Positions 10,801 to 19,268 of a stretch of 64,000 nt of DNA are shown here, one piece after another; positions within the stretch are counted from its first letter, which is position 1, and every line of letters starts with the position of its first letter. The notes under the pieces were generated by a model. That model ran no database searches. It was not told the origin of the DNA and saw only the letters and a program-made list of their open reading frames with translations. Source of the stretch: a virus; the IMG/VR virus record IMGVR_UViG_3300041956_000050, positions 1-64,000 of that record. One strand, written 5' to 3'. Made by a program: the position numbers and the translations under genes.

Positions 10801-11923
10801 GCGGGATGCGCAGAGGCGCGCGCTCAATCAGGTTCGGCGTCAACAGAGGCGAAAGGGCCTCACCGATCTCCAGCGTAGGCGCTTGCAGGCGCAGGAGAAC
10901 TTGTTGCAGACGAGCCTTGACGAGTCGCGCCAGCGGATCGTTGACAACACTCAATCCATATTTGATGCACAGCAGAATGTTGCTGACGCGGTGGCGGCGC
11001 AGCAACAAGCCATCATTGATGCCCAAGAGAAGCTAGTCGAGTCCCTACGAGATCAGGTGGACAAGATCAATGCTGCTGCATCGCGCCGCCTCGGTGCCCT
11101 TGACTTGGTTACTCGCATGCATGATGCCCTGGGCACTATTGGCCTTAGTGGTGTCGTTGCTGCTGGAGGGACTGCGCTCTCGCGCAGCGGAGTCTTTACA
11201 GCGCGTGGCGCGGCCCTTGCGTCACAGCGCGCGCAGCTTCAAGGGGTGCTGGGGCGTGCTCGGGGTCAGAAGGGCGCTGAGGAGCTAATCGCTGAGCTTG
11301 AGGACCAGATCAACGAGCTTACTGTCGCGATTGCTGAGAACACGAAGGCTGCGTTCGACGCCAGGATAGAGGATGTCAATACTCGTGCGAGCACTGCGCT
11401 CACCTTCAACGACCTGAACAAGCAACTGATCGAGCTTGACGGCCAGATCGCCGGGAACACAGATCAGGCAGCGCTGTTGCTGAAGTCTCAGGAGCGACAG
11501 GCGATCTTGGTGCGGCAAGGCAACGAGTTGTCTGCATTGTTGGCGCAGGCTACCCCCGGTTCACAGACGTATCAGGATCTCCAGATCGCGGTGCTGGAGA
11601 ACACGATTGCGCAGAGACAGAACACCATTGCCACGAACGAACTCACTGGAGCCACGGCTTCGCCGCAGACATTCACCTCGACGGCGTGGTCGCGTTTCCG
11701 CGAGGCGATCTTCTCTGGTATGGGCCAGGTGCTCCCGCAGTACAACCCGACCAACCTGATGGGCGGCATCAACACTGGTGCTCAGATCATTCCGATGGGC
11801 GGTGGCATCAGCAGCAGCCGGATCAGTGGCGATACCAACATCAATCTTTACGAGTCCGGCCGTGATCCTGACCTGAACGAGATCTCGGCAGCGATTACAT
11901 TCGCCAGCAAGACAAGCCAATGA
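4826..11923 (+). CDS. Tape measure protein with M15-like peptidase and tail-lysozyme domains
   Basis: The 2365-residue product is the longest in the window and follows the chaperones. Residues 1-360 are charged coiled coil. Residues 375-440 are hydrophobic and Gly/Ala-rich, followed by more coiled coil and amphipathic helices to about 1160. Residues about 1490-1575 carry SPGHNVTGTALDAV and GHGYGNHIHIE, the metal-binding pattern of M15 (VanY-like) peptidases. Residues about 1640-1765 (AAGFVGTFQKESNF, GATGLAQWLGGRLTAL) match the phage tail lysozyme family, with a probable catalytic Glu in KESN. The last 500 residues are coiled coil. It sets tail length and probably opens peptidoglycan during DNA entry. 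At roughly 0.15 nm per residue (a general rule) the tail would be near 350 nm. ATG 4826 lacks a Shine-Dalgarno site. Confidence 0.93.
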   Translation: MNEVEYILRIVLKARDELATALKRAREELRLFANAAGDNQKKIDAFNTSVEKMNVNIDNITDKFREWRAVIQGTSDGTEKARKSFGDLAKDVDEAGKATKRSADAAEKHAVAQDKLLKSADKLRNEYRKLHETEGEIDKDREYSVFRLKEIGVQLESISKKVADPKIQRFYFNWARDAKSAANSIIAEQKRITAAEEEEAKKRVDAEEAALKFAEKAEKDSFARRAKAHESAVKTYNNIVARGLQQQIAEEEAAAKESVRIETEKARRKEQINQRESERYRAFVNQRAALQRLTSGDADFIDVGRARETVTEMRKVANQYKDTSKTYRELKDGAIALEHALRGVNRQGDESNHVFSRLFRAFRNNSDSIATLDNQLRGMGLLLVVGFAQQLITVLGGLGGAFVSVASSAAMAGGAIGGIFVAGIVQAIPAIGLLGAALARVKSVMEAVQAAQAADQQNATQAATAHRRVADAADTLREAQERLSKARKDAREEIEDLIDAEREAELAAIGATLSQQEAQEALREAVASGEGVARAQLGVLEANAAKQEAIEDRQDARRKSRQAQRGGVEAMPGVVQANQQLETAKRNAQEAAAGTETAVAKLNYLIAQLSPAERRLYEAVTNFQNLFKQGVYREITDNLVNSFARSVEKITKIIQMPEVLGLAKRTSKTLASTMNNVFDSFTTKPMLDQFVRIGEAGRKNLKPLGGILTDVGKIILNIAEAAGPSFRRFIGFVGDLVGKFLDLTDNRKAMTAFFDEGEKHLEAWIELFVAVIDLFAALTGAGGAESGLKTIEDATKAIDDLAEKVRDNRKDVAKFFEDARDIAYEVVGVLVEIAKALGRTFTPERVHRFADFIKKVIIPALENVIDFLGQITDKLVEFADTPIGGEIIKGLVAFVVLQRILGGVLGSLKLITTFVGPIAEALISVGSSAGAWEKIGQVLLRFGRFGGPIAIAIGLIVLLLDKLGLLDDAWEAVKSGFNEFWKLVQPSLKQFFRSIKQAWEAVRDGKGAFGLILDVLKPIMKVLIDIGGIFFRVFGRFLGRIISGALDILSGFIDVVIGILTGDWSKAWEGAKRIVRGFIRGATAIFRAFPEFIWEIIKKLPGLFRKLVPLIKDAAKAIFHAIVDFLEKLPERMKKLGKTVGEALIDGIVAAIKSGASLAKDLANALIDILNKLLPNKIPIPGAPDIDLPDNPIPHLAEGGPSGKGSSSGFLAVLHPDEHIWTAAEVRAAGGHDAMFAMRRYYGGGGQGRGSYRDGGQATSPSGALTVTFIGEGMEEFTVLWRQFWNVIVLLAIQGTTRVEQQFRDMRAVISRNVNRMYRDVRDALVAMDRSFELRGKRIVESWSDTWLSLMKVTHQGLFYIGHETNQGLRGLGEKSINFGFTEPKKSDGKAGGGWIGMQGQRGQDRGLYPLGDGEAVLNWQHQKYVEPAMNAYYGHGLASMFDRVHGYHAGIGGSGYASGRPPQFSPIPGFPMEEANTRIIPLLVRLMKQYKFIPTDVYDRDRSAGHKSPGHNVTGTALDAVPGPGGSWALIEAMGRWAVGQGMTVGYGAGVPGSQAWPGHGYGNHIHIELGGDPGVAGTVLETVAKVGRPLITGGGKLAEMVQAAFDMVLKAANAELTATFDPVSGTTSFKLGPGGAAQKVFDFFTARGLSDAIAAGFVGTFQKESNFVTTVQNAAGSGATGLAQWLGGRLTALQALPNWTSLATQLNYVWKELHSTESAAFSAIKGASTPEEAAYLIDSRYERSDNILSAPQYARAAYERFHHTGPRKQYAEGGEIPGPLGQAIPILAHAQEWIVNPTQQARLAALTGLSRYGLKSMLGFYGGKGSYQGGGAPGDTEVTRLSDKDVKGIDNARLRRIIVALRNLGTRLDRMAEAIRPAERFVDGLDKTMDNLGRLSHRINRVRDKSDRRTGVRGFLDAMENLTGDTGLFAKLRESIERRTERFGRRLVRDRFTVSGRRGARVVARAQDDVQEARAELAEQQRQRTDLVAERDAQRRALNQVRRQQRRKGLTDLQRRRLQAQENLLQTSLDESRQRIVDNTQSIFDAQQNVADAVAAQQQAIIDAQEKLVESLRDQVDKINAAASRRLGALDLVTRMHDALGTIGLSGVVAAGGTALSRSGVFTARGAALASQRAQLQGVLGRARGQKGAEELIAELEDQINELTVAIAENTKAAFDARIEDVNTRASTALTFNDLNKQLIELDGQIAGNTDQAALLLKSQERQAILVRQGNELSALLAQATPGSQTYQDLQIAVLENTIAQRQNTIATNELTGATASPQTFTSTAWSRFREAIFSGMGQVLPQYNPTNLMGGINTGAQIIPMGGGISSSRISGDTNINLYESGRDPDLNEISAAITFASKTSQ

Positions 11924-11950
11924 CCTGTAGCATGAACATACTTGAGGTAG

Positions 11951-13072
11951 GTGAGAACGATATCGCGTGATTCCTTTCAGATGACGATTGCCGCACCGGA
12001 TGTGTCAGGATCATTGAAGGCGCTTGCCGGTGTTCAGGTAGTCGTCAACAAGAGAGACACAAGCACTGGTGTGCCGATCTTCCAGCGCCACGATGGAACG
12101 GCACAAGGGCCGACTGCTGAGTCCGGCGCTTCCGGAGGCCCGAACCCGTTCCTGACAGGGGCGTCGGGCGTGGTCGAGTTCTGGAGCGAAGGACCGGCCG
12201 AACTCGACATCGCCATCTCTGATACAGCAGCGCCCGCCAGAATCGCTCCGCGCGTGATTGGCTGGAACTGCATGCCCGCTGCCAACGGGTCACTCCCCGG
12301 CGATCTGCTGGCTTCTGACGCCAGTATTGATCTCACGAACCTGGGTTCCGACATTCTGCGCCAGTTGCATCAGGTTGGCGAGGTGATCGACTGGTGGCGT
12401 CCGGCTGACTCGGTGCCGATTCCCAGTGGATTCGAGATCTGCGACGGGCGCTTGATCCCGGCAGGACAGCACGACTTCCCCGGATTGTCAGCATCAGCGA
12501 TCAACCTGCCGGATCTGCGCAATGCCTTCATCCTCGGTGCTGATCCGACGAAGGCGCGTGGGACGGGTGCCAATCAGGGCAATGCGGGGACGGACGGTCC
12601 CGGTGTGGCTGGGTCAGGTGGCAGTAATGCTGCCAAGAACCTCCAGGCGGATCTCGCGCATACCCACAAGATTCCGGATCACTCGCACGCACTCTCCGGT
12701 AGCGCTACGTCGGCTGGGGCGCACACGCATCCGGCATCGTCGGCAGGCTGGCGTTACATCATTGCTGACGGCAGCATCTCGACGGCGGATGCAACATCGC
12801 ACTCCCCGGCGATTGTCAACCACGTTCCGTACACGGTGCCTGCATGCGGCGTTATTTTCGGCAGCTTCGGGACGGCGCGGACATACGAGGACGTGGCGGC
12901 TACGGGGTCGGGTGGTGCGCATACGCATCCGCTCAGCGGTACAGCGGGAGCGGGCGCAAATGCAAACACGAATCCGGCAACACAGGCGGCAAACTGGGGA
13001 TCTGCTCCCGGTAGCGATCTGCGTCCGCAATACGTCGGCCTGATCAAGCTGATGAAGGTCCGGCGCTCATGA
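11951..13072 (+). CDS. Tail collar-like fibre protein with HxH motifs
   Basis: The 373-residue protein has an N-terminal beta-rich part (to about 135), then a segment typical of phage tail collar domains: GEVIDWWRPADSVPIPSGFE, CDGRLIP and INLPDLRNAFILGA. Three His clusters follow (AHTHKIPDHSHAL, AHTHPASS, AHTHPLSG), like the metal-binding HxH needles of long tail fibres, and it ends in RPQYVGLIKLMKV, also typical of collar proteins. Start: GTG 11951 sits behind GAGGTAG; ATG 11981 is an alternative without a ribosome site. It overlaps the next gene by ATGA. Its position between tape measure and distal tail gene is unusual for a fibre. Confidence 0.75.
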   Translation: MRTISRDSFQMTIAAPDVSGSLKALAGVQVVVNKRDTSTGVPIFQRHDGTAQGPTAESGASGGPNPFLTGASGVVEFWSEGPAELDIAISDTAAPARIAPRVIGWNCMPAANGSLPGDLLASDASIDLTNLGSDILRQLHQVGEVIDWWRPADSVPIPSGFEICDGRLIPAGQHDFPGLSASAINLPDLRNAFILGADPTKARGTGANQGNAGTDGPGVAGSGGSNAAKNLQADLAHTHKIPDHSHALSGSATSAGAHTHPASSAGWRYIIADGSISTADATSHSPAIVNHVPYTVPACGVIFGSFGTARTYEDVAATGSGGAHTHPLSGTAGAGANANTNPATQAANWGSAPGSDLRPQYVGLIKLMKVRRS

Positions 13073-15837
13073 CAGCAATCGGTGCATCCGGCTTCAGCAT
13101 CAACACGCTGCTCGGCTCGACCACTGGTCTTGCCATCGGTGATGCTGGCAAGATTCTTCCGGGCACCGGCGTTGATGGCAACCGTGCTGGCACTTCGGTT
13201 CCTGGCGGCATCGAGTCGGTGCTGGAGTACAACGGCATCTATCTCAATGTCCGTGATTGGATAGACACTTATCTTGTCACTATCATCGGTGGCCTCGATG
13301 ATGCTGATGTGCGTGATACTCGCGAGGTCAACCCTGGCTTCCACGGAGAGACGGCGTTCCCGGCCTACTACGGCGGGCGCACGATCACGCTGACTGGCAA
13401 GATCATTGCGCATACCCTGGCCAAGCTGCGCGACATGCAGCGAGGGCTTCGGCAGGCGTTCTCGGAGATCGACCACGAGCTTCCCCTGATCTTCCGTACA
13501 CCTGACCCCGATCTTGACATGATGATCATGTGCAAGAAGTCGCAGCCGATCCAGATGACGGAGGAGCAGCGCACGGCCAATCACTTCGAGCGCGCGTTCC
13601 TGATCACGTTGCGGGCGAGCAATCCACGCTTCTTGAGTGTCAGCGAGGTTTACAACTCGACGAAGTTTGCCGATGTGTCCGCTTTTGGCATTCCTGATCA
13701 GGTCACCACCGAAACCTTTGACTCTCCCGGCATCTTCACTCAGTACAACGAGCGCGGTCATGGATTCGTCATCACTGGCGGCAAACTGACGTATGACACC
13801 AGCCTGCCCGCTGACAACTTCGTGAACCTGATCGCGGAGCCGGACTTCCAAGAAATCGATTACCAGAGCCATCCCACGACCATCGTGGTCACGAACGGCA
13901 TACTGGAAATTGCCAACTCTGGTGGCGTTTTGGACAACGGTAAGCACGGCGTTCTCCGGAACCCGGTGGCAGCTTCCGTCATCTCGGCGCGGTGGGACGT
14001 GAATGGCATCGCGCCGGGGGCATACTCAGCGATTGGGTACATGCGCTCTCCCTTCAGATCACGCCAGGGGCGGCTGATGGTCGAGTGGCTCGATGCTTCC
14101 AACAACATTCTTGGCTCTCAGTACACGGAGATCACGACGACCGGCCTCTGGCAGAAGCTCAGCATCCAGGGAGCCATCGCACCGGCAGGAACGGCGAAGT
14201 CCCGCTGGTATCTTCTTGTAAACTTTGTTGATGCGAACGAGGAGCACCACATCGACAAGATGCTCGTCGTCGGTGGGAATGTGTTCCCTCCGGAGGGCTA
14301 CTTCGACGGCAGCAATTCGCTGGCCGACTGGACAGACGAGGGCAACTTGATCATCTCGGGCAGCACTTCCAAGCAGCCCCAGTACAGCATCCTGACAACT
14401 TCGCGGAGCTACAAGAACGCCATGCAGGTTGTCAAGTTCACGACTCCGGCAACACTCCCCACTCCGCGCGTGGGCGAGATCCGCCTGGTCATGAGCTATC
14501 TCAATGACGACAACTACGTTTACGCTTACATCGGGGAGAAGGGTGTGAGCGGGCCTCCTCCGAGCGGCAGGCTCTACATGGGCTTCAAGCAAGTCCTGAA
14601 TGGCGTCGATGACTTCACTGACGCGGCGCTGGGCGACTTCCTTCTCGATCCCAGTACGACGTACTGGTTCCTGGCGTACCTCAAGGACGACGTGATCCAC
14701 GCTGAGGTCACTGACCTTGACCCCTACACCAGAGATGTCTCCTATACTAACATCGACCACTCCACCAGCAGCTTGTTCTTCCTCACGCCGGAGTTGAAGG
14801 CGATCTACAACAGCCTCACTCCGATGCAACTAGTAGTGATGGAGAAGGGTGCGCGGATTCCGGTTGAGGAGTGGATCTATCAGCCGCTCGAAGCCCCGAG
14901 CGGTTGGGCGCACAAGTACCCGGTGAGCTACATCCGGTACGACACGATTTGGGTCAGAGGCGGCAGGATCGTCCCGCTCGGTGTGAAGGGTCCGCTGCTC
15001 GTGCGCAGCGATCTTCCCTACAACGTCGAAAACGGGCGCATCTCGGCCAAGATCAGACACAACGGAATCCCGACTGACCTGAATGTCACGTGGGGAATAG
15101 CTGTCAAGGTTCTTGGTGCAGAAGATTTCATTGTCGGGCAGATGGAGTACACGGCCACCGCCACACCGGCCATTCAGGTCCGGCTGACGCGGTGGAACGA
15201 AGGTACCCCCTTCGGCAGTAGCCTTGGCACCGCTGCTGTGACGCCAGCCAACTTCCCCGCGAACACCGATGCGTGGATCGCGGTTGTCATCAATGGCGAT
15301 CAATTCACGCTTGAGTTCTGGAAGACCGATCCCGCGCTCGGTGGTGCAGCTACGCACACAACCGGCGCGATCACGCTGTCCGGCGCGAACAAGACGAAGT
15401 ACGGCGCTGGCATCAAGGGCCAGGTAGGGATCATCTACGACGCGCCCAAGGCAGCCAGGGCGATCTCGATTGACGACTTCAAGATCGAGCAGCAGAGCTT
15501 CGATGACACTGCCTTCCTTATCTCCAATGATGGCAACTTCTCTGCTCAGCCTGAGATTCACATCATCGGGCCGATGACAAACCCGGTGATCGTCAACGAA
15601 TCCAATGGCGACTGGATGTCCATCCCAACTACCATCCCTGTTGATGAGGAGTGGATCATCGACATCGAGGGGCGCAGGATGTACCGCAAGAGTGATGACG
15701 CGAATCGCTTCCGGTATCTCGATGCGAACTCCGACTGGCTGGAGATCGAGCCAGGAACGAACTACATCAGCCTGACAGCCACTGGGATGACGGCGACATC
15801 TCAGATGGACATGCGCTTTCACCACACGGTGATGTGA
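13069..15837 (+). CDS. Distal tail (Dit-like) protein with carbohydrate-binding-like domains
   Basis: The 922-residue protein starts with a domain resembling Dit/siphovirus tail component proteins: GIYLNVRDWIDTYLVTIIGG, a GFHGE turn, GGRTITLTGKII and a following helix (KLRDMQRGLRQAF), ending near NPRFLSV at about residue 190. The rest is beta-rich, with jelly-roll-like segments (for example WQKLSIQGAIAPAGTAK near 365 and NVTWGIAVKVLGAEDF near 675). Such added domains in Dit proteins usually bind sugars. It would form the hub ring at the tail tip and help recognise the cell surface. Confidence 0.75.
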   Translation: MTAIGASGFSINTLLGSTTGLAIGDAGKILPGTGVDGNRAGTSVPGGIESVLEYNGIYLNVRDWIDTYLVTIIGGLDDADVRDTREVNPGFHGETAFPAYYGGRTITLTGKIIAHTLAKLRDMQRGLRQAFSEIDHELPLIFRTPDPDLDMMIMCKKSQPIQMTEEQRTANHFERAFLITLRASNPRFLSVSEVYNSTKFADVSAFGIPDQVTTETFDSPGIFTQYNERGHGFVITGGKLTYDTSLPADNFVNLIAEPDFQEIDYQSHPTTIVVTNGILEIANSGGVLDNGKHGVLRNPVAASVISARWDVNGIAPGAYSAIGYMRSPFRSRQGRLMVEWLDASNNILGSQYTEITTTGLWQKLSIQGAIAPAGTAKSRWYLLVNFVDANEEHHIDKMLVVGGNVFPPEGYFDGSNSLADWTDEGNLIISGSTSKQPQYSILTTSRSYKNAMQVVKFTTPATLPTPRVGEIRLVMSYLNDDNYVYAYIGEKGVSGPPPSGRLYMGFKQVLNGVDDFTDAALGDFLLDPSTTYWFLAYLKDDVIHAEVTDLDPYTRDVSYTNIDHSTSSLFFLTPELKAIYNSLTPMQLVVMEKGARIPVEEWIYQPLEAPSGWAHKYPVSYIRYDTIWVRGGRIVPLGVKGPLLVRSDLPYNVENGRISAKIRHNGIPTDLNVTWGIAVKVLGAEDFIVGQMEYTATATPAIQVRLTRWNEGTPFGSSLGTAAVTPANFPANTDAWIAVVINGDQFTLEFWKTDPALGGAATHTTGAITLSGANKTKYGAGIKGQVGIIYDAPKAARAISIDDFKIEQQSFDDTAFLISNDGNFSAQPEIHIIGPMTNPVIVNESNGDWMSIPTTIPVDEEWIIDIEGRRMYRKSDDANRFRYLDANSDWLEIEPGTNYISLTATGMTATSQMDMRFHHTVM

Positions 15838-15838
15838 C

Positions 15839-16240
15839 ATGACTGCTGTCAAAAGACGTGTGAAGGTGAAGATTCCGAGAAAGCGCTGCAAGTGTGGCCG
15901 CTTGATCAAGACTCGGGCCAAGATGTGCCAACGGTGCAACCGGAACCAAGTGGCCGCGTGGCGAAAGGCCAATCCGGAAGTCATCCTCGCTTCGAATCTG
16001 AAGAAGTATGGCATCACTCTTGCTGAGTACGAGCGGTTGCTGAAGAAGCAGAAAGGCGTCTGCGCAATCTGTAAGAAGCCCGAATACGATGCTCGCCAGC
16101 GGCGACTCAGTGTCGATCACGACCATGAGACTGGCAGAGTTCGTGGACTCCTCTGTGCGCGCTGCAATCGGGCGCTGGGAATGTTCAATGACAACCCTGA
16201 ACTGTTGCGATCAGCAGCACGCTATCTCCGGGTCATGTGA
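15839..16240 (+). CDS. HNH endonuclease, recombination endonuclease VII family
   Basis: The 133-residue protein has a basic N-terminus with a CKCG/CQRC zinc pair (C18, C20, C30, C33), then the endonuclease VII pattern: YGITLAEYERLL, C75 and C78, the catalytic DHDH at 93-96 (VDHDHETGRVRGLLC), C106 and C109, and N118 in FNDNPE. These bind zinc and cut DNA. It is wedged between two tail genes, starts one base after the previous stop and ends on the next start, like a mobile free-standing HNH gene. It could be a homing endonuclease or a structural-DNA debranching nuclease. Confidence 0.85.
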   Translation: MTAVKRRVKVKIPRKRCKCGRLIKTRAKMCQRCNRNQVAAWRKANPEVILASNLKKYGITLAEYERLLKKQKGVCAICKKPEYDARQRRLSVDHDHETGRVRGLLCARCNRALGMFNDNPELLRSAARYLRVM

Positions 16241-17412
16241 TGCTGTGGAAATTCATTCTTGTCAACAGCAATGATCTCTCGCATATAGGCGAGCTTTCAC
16301 AGGCGCGCAGCAAGCATCTTGAGGTCGTGCTCGGCAAGCCCGGAGCAGCATCGTTCACGTATCCGATGGACGCGGACTATGCCGAGTCTGTCCAGGCGTA
16401 CAAGAGCGGAATCAAGGCGATGCGCTGGAACCGCAAGGCGACCGAGGCAGCCGGTCATGACGTGTGGGATTGCCACTGGTCCGGCTATGTGCTGCCGATT
16501 GACGAGACTGTTGACCAGAATCGGATGACTGTCTCGTGCGTTGGGTGGCAGCAGCGCCTGGCCAAGCGGTTCGTGCGCCGCGACAAGATCTACGCGGCTG
16601 CCGATGATGGCGCAATCGTGCAGGATCTGCTTGCCGAGGTGAACCTGACGACTACGCCTGCACCGGATAGCTACCCGGTCCCGGTCCCAGCAGGCTCAAC
16701 TCCTAACACGCCAACATGGCTGTCATGGGGTGGGGTGCAGCCGAACGAGGGCGCGGGTGGCGCGACGGCCTATGTGGATCTGACGACCATCGGGGCGGGC
16801 CGCAACAAGACGGTGCAGAAGTACACCTACGTCGGCTCAGCCATCGATGAACTGATGGGGATCGAGTACGGTGGCGATCTCGTAGTTGACCCTCTGACAA
16901 GATCAGTGACATGGCACCGAAAGTACCGGCGCATCCGCGACGATGTGGTGATCGGCTTCCAGTGGGGTCCGCAAAATGCGAGAGCTTTTAGCCGCAATTT
17001 GGAGGCTGACAGCCAGGTCAACTACCTCGTCGCCTCTGGAGCGCCCGGAACAACGCCGCAGTACGCACACGATGCAACACAGCAGAGCCAGATCGGCTTG
17101 ATCGAGGAGAGCGTCGTCCTCTCCGACGTGAAAGACAACAGTGTTCTACTGGCTTACGCTGGCGGCGAGATCCTGATTCGTAACAACGGCCTGATCACCT
17201 ACACGATCCAGCCGTTCCCGCTGCCCTATGACCGTCCGAGTAATGTGCCTGAGGCGTTCCTTGACTACCGCGTCGGTGACCAGATCCGGATCACCGCTGT
17301 GCATCCTCCCCGCGTCGGTATCCGCAACCAGGCGGTGCGACTGTTCGGCATGACGATTGACATCAATGACGACGGAGTTGGTACGCTCGGCCCGCTACAG
17401 GTGGCTCCATGA
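16240..17412 (+). CDS. Baseplate/tail hub protein, ReqiPepy6 Gp37-like
   Basis: The 390-residue protein begins WKFILVNSNDLSHIGEL and shows the layout of actinophage minor tail proteins related to the ReqiPepy6 Gp37-like family: an RSKHLEVVLGKPGAASFTYP segment, WSGYVLPIDE, CVGWQQRLAKRFVRR, a YVGSAIDELM helix and a C-terminal DYRVGDQIRITA domain. These are known from hub proteins that follow the distal tail gene. ATG 16240 overlaps the HNH stop; GTG 16237 is an alternative. It overlaps the fibre gene by ATGA. Confidence 0.75.
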   Translation: MLWKFILVNSNDLSHIGELSQARSKHLEVVLGKPGAASFTYPMDADYAESVQAYKSGIKAMRWNRKATEAAGHDVWDCHWSGYVLPIDETVDQNRMTVSCVGWQQRLAKRFVRRDKIYAAADDGAIVQDLLAEVNLTTTPAPDSYPVPVPAGSTPNTPTWLSWGGVQPNEGAGGATAYVDLTTIGAGRNKTVQKYTYVGSAIDELMGIEYGGDLVVDPLTRSVTWHRKYRRIRDDVVIGFQWGPQNARAFSRNLEADSQVNYLVASGAPGTTPQYAHDATQQSQIGLIEESVVLSDVKDNSVLLAYAGGEILIRNNGLITYTIQPFPLPYDRPSNVPEAFLDYRVGDQIRITAVHPPRVGIRNQAVRLFGMTIDINDDGVGTLGPLQVAP

Positions 17413-19268
17413 CCGACATCACCACTCCTAGCCATACCCTTGTCGTCCGGCCTGACCGGATGGCGATGCTGACGGAGAAGGATCGCGTTACTGATCGCCT
17501 CGACCGGCTTGAGCGCGCGGCGGCAGGAGGTCTACTCGGCGGCGGCGGTGGCGGTGGCCTCGGTACTGAGATGGCGATGTCGCTCGGTGCAGGCTCTAAC
17601 GTTTCTGTCGCTAGTGCTTATACAAAGCTACCCGCCGGAGCAGTTACTAAGCAGTCTACTGATACGAGCGGTTTGCGCTACAACGCCGATGGCACGATCA
17701 CGATCCTCAAGGATGGCTGGTGGCAAGTTGGCGGGTCGATGCAGACTGCCAATATCACTACTGCTGCTGGATGGGTGTTCGCGATCTGGTACACGACGGA
17801 CGATACGGCACCAACGAATCCTAACCAGTTCTTGCTTTATCAAGAGGCGCAGAGCGGTGCCAATACGAATCGAGCCGAATCGATGTCGTTGCCGCTATGG
17901 CTGACAGCTAACACGCGCTTCGGTGCTGCTGCTTACAACCGAGGCACAGCGCTCAACTGCTCCTGCCAGAAGCTGGTGGCAGTGCGGCTTGCTACAGGGG
18001 CGACGGGAGCGCAAGGTGCGCAAGGGCCTTCCGGTGCAGCAGGCCCTACCGGCGCGGCTGGCGACCAGTGGTTCACAGGCACTGTCGCTCCATCAGCATC
18101 TGCTCCGTCTGGTGCCAAGATTGGCGACTACTACCTGAACACGACCAACGGGAACTACTACGAGAAGGTCGATGTAGCAGATCCCGGCGCATGGCTGCTG
18201 ATCGGAAATCTCAAGGGACCGCAGGGAGATCTTGGTCCGCCTGGCCCGCAGGGCACTCAGGGTCCGGCAGGCTCGGCAGGTGCGCGCTGGTATTCCGGTA
18301 CGGGAGCACCGTCGAGCGGCCTTGGTCTTATTGGCGACTGGTACTTGAATGACGCTAATGGCGACATATACGAGAAGACCGGGACAACAGCGTGGACGCT
18401 ACGCGACAACCTCACCGGCCCGCAGGGCATTCAAGGAACTCAGGGCATCCAAGGCATACAGGGGGTTCAGGGTCCGCAAGGTCCGACTGGCGCGACTGGC
18501 CAGGCCGAGGGGTGGCTGAGCGGCACTGGTATCCCCGGTGGTGCGACCGGCAATGTCGGTGACTGGTATCTGCGCACGACCAATAGTGATGTCTACGAGA
18601 AGACAAGCGCTGGTGCGTGGACGCTGCAAACCAACATCAAAGGTACGGCGGGCGAGAAGTGGTTCTCGGGTGCGTACAACCCGAACGGCTCCTTTTTGGT
18701 CGCCGCAATCGGTGACTGGTTCCTGCGCACGGATACCGGCGATGTCTACGAGTGTACTGACACCACTGGCGGCGGTGTTTGGGCGCTACGTGCCAACATC
18801 AAGGGATCGCAAGGCATTCAAGGGCCAACTGGTCCTTCAGGCGTTGCCGTGCAAGCGGCGGCTCCATCGTCTAGCTCGTATCAGGTGTGGGTGGACCCCG
18901 ATGAGCCGGACCCGGACCCGCTCACGGCTGAGGCCGTCCACCTGCTCAACACGGCAGGTGAGCCAGCACTAGCGACAAACTGGGCGTTGTACGCAGCGGG
19001 TTGGCAGGCTCCCGGTTTCTACAAGGACAACCAGAGCCGCGTGTTCCTCCAGGGGATGATCAAGAAGACGATTGCCGTTGTCAATGGCGAGGTGTTGTTC
19101 ACTCTGCCGGTTGGCTATCGGCCGCTCGGCCAGAGCTTGTTCGTGGTTTACAGCAATAGTGCTGCTGCACGAATCGACGTGATGCCCAACGGCCAGGTGG
19201 TGGCCAGCACCGGCGTCAATGCTGCCTGGGTGTCGCTGGCCGGTATCAATTTCCGGGGTGAGCAGTGA
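17409..19268 (+). CDS. Collagen-like tail fibre with fourfold beta repeat
   Basis: The 619-residue protein has an N-terminal helix (RLDRLERAA), a glycine run (GGGGGGG), a globular domain to about 195, and then alternating collagen-like Gly-X-Y stretches and a 35-50 residue unit repeated four times. Each unit has the form W-(Y/F)-x-G...G-D-(W/Y)-(Y/F)-L...Y-E-(K/C)...W-x-L (unit centres near 18140, 18355, 18580 and 18735). Gly-X-Y stretches such as GPQGIQGTQGIQGIQGVQ trimerise in phage fibres. A C-terminal domain (about 520-619) may be the receptor-contacting tip. It overlaps both neighbours by ATGA/GTGA. Confidence 0.85.
   Translation: MTDITTPSHTLVVRPDRMAMLTEKDRVTDRLDRLERAAAGGLLGGGGGGGLGTEMAMSLGAGSNVSVASAYTKLPAGAVTKQSTDTSGLRYNADGTITILKDGWWQVGGSMQTANITTAAGWVFAIWYTTDDTAPTNPNQFLLYQEAQSGANTNRAESMSLPLWLTANTRFGAAAYNRGTALNCSCQKLVAVRLATGATGAQGAQGPSGAAGPTGAAGDQWFTGTVAPSASAPSGAKIGDYYLNTTNGNYYEKVDVADPGAWLLIGNLKGPQGDLGPPGPQGTQGPAGSAGARWYSGTGAPSSGLGLIGDWYLNDANGDIYEKTGTTAWTLRDNLTGPQGIQGTQGIQGIQGVQGPQGPTGATGQAEGWLSGTGIPGGATGNVGDWYLRTTNSDVYEKTSAGAWTLQTNIKGTAGEKWFSGAYNPNGSFLVAAIGDWFLRTDTGDVYECTDTTGGGVWALRANIKGSQGIQGPTGPSGVAVQAAAPSSSSYQVWVDPDEPDPDPLTAEAVHLLNTAGEPALATNWALYAAGWQAPGFYKDNQSRVFLQGMIKKTIAVVNGEVLFTLPVGYRPLGQSLFVVYSNSAAARIDVMPNGQVVASTGVNAAWVSLAGINFRGEQ

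Noticed and set aside
12754-13947. Long leftward frame opposite the distal tail gene
   Set aside because: It crosses the start of a clear tail gene, has no ribosome site and no recognisable domains.
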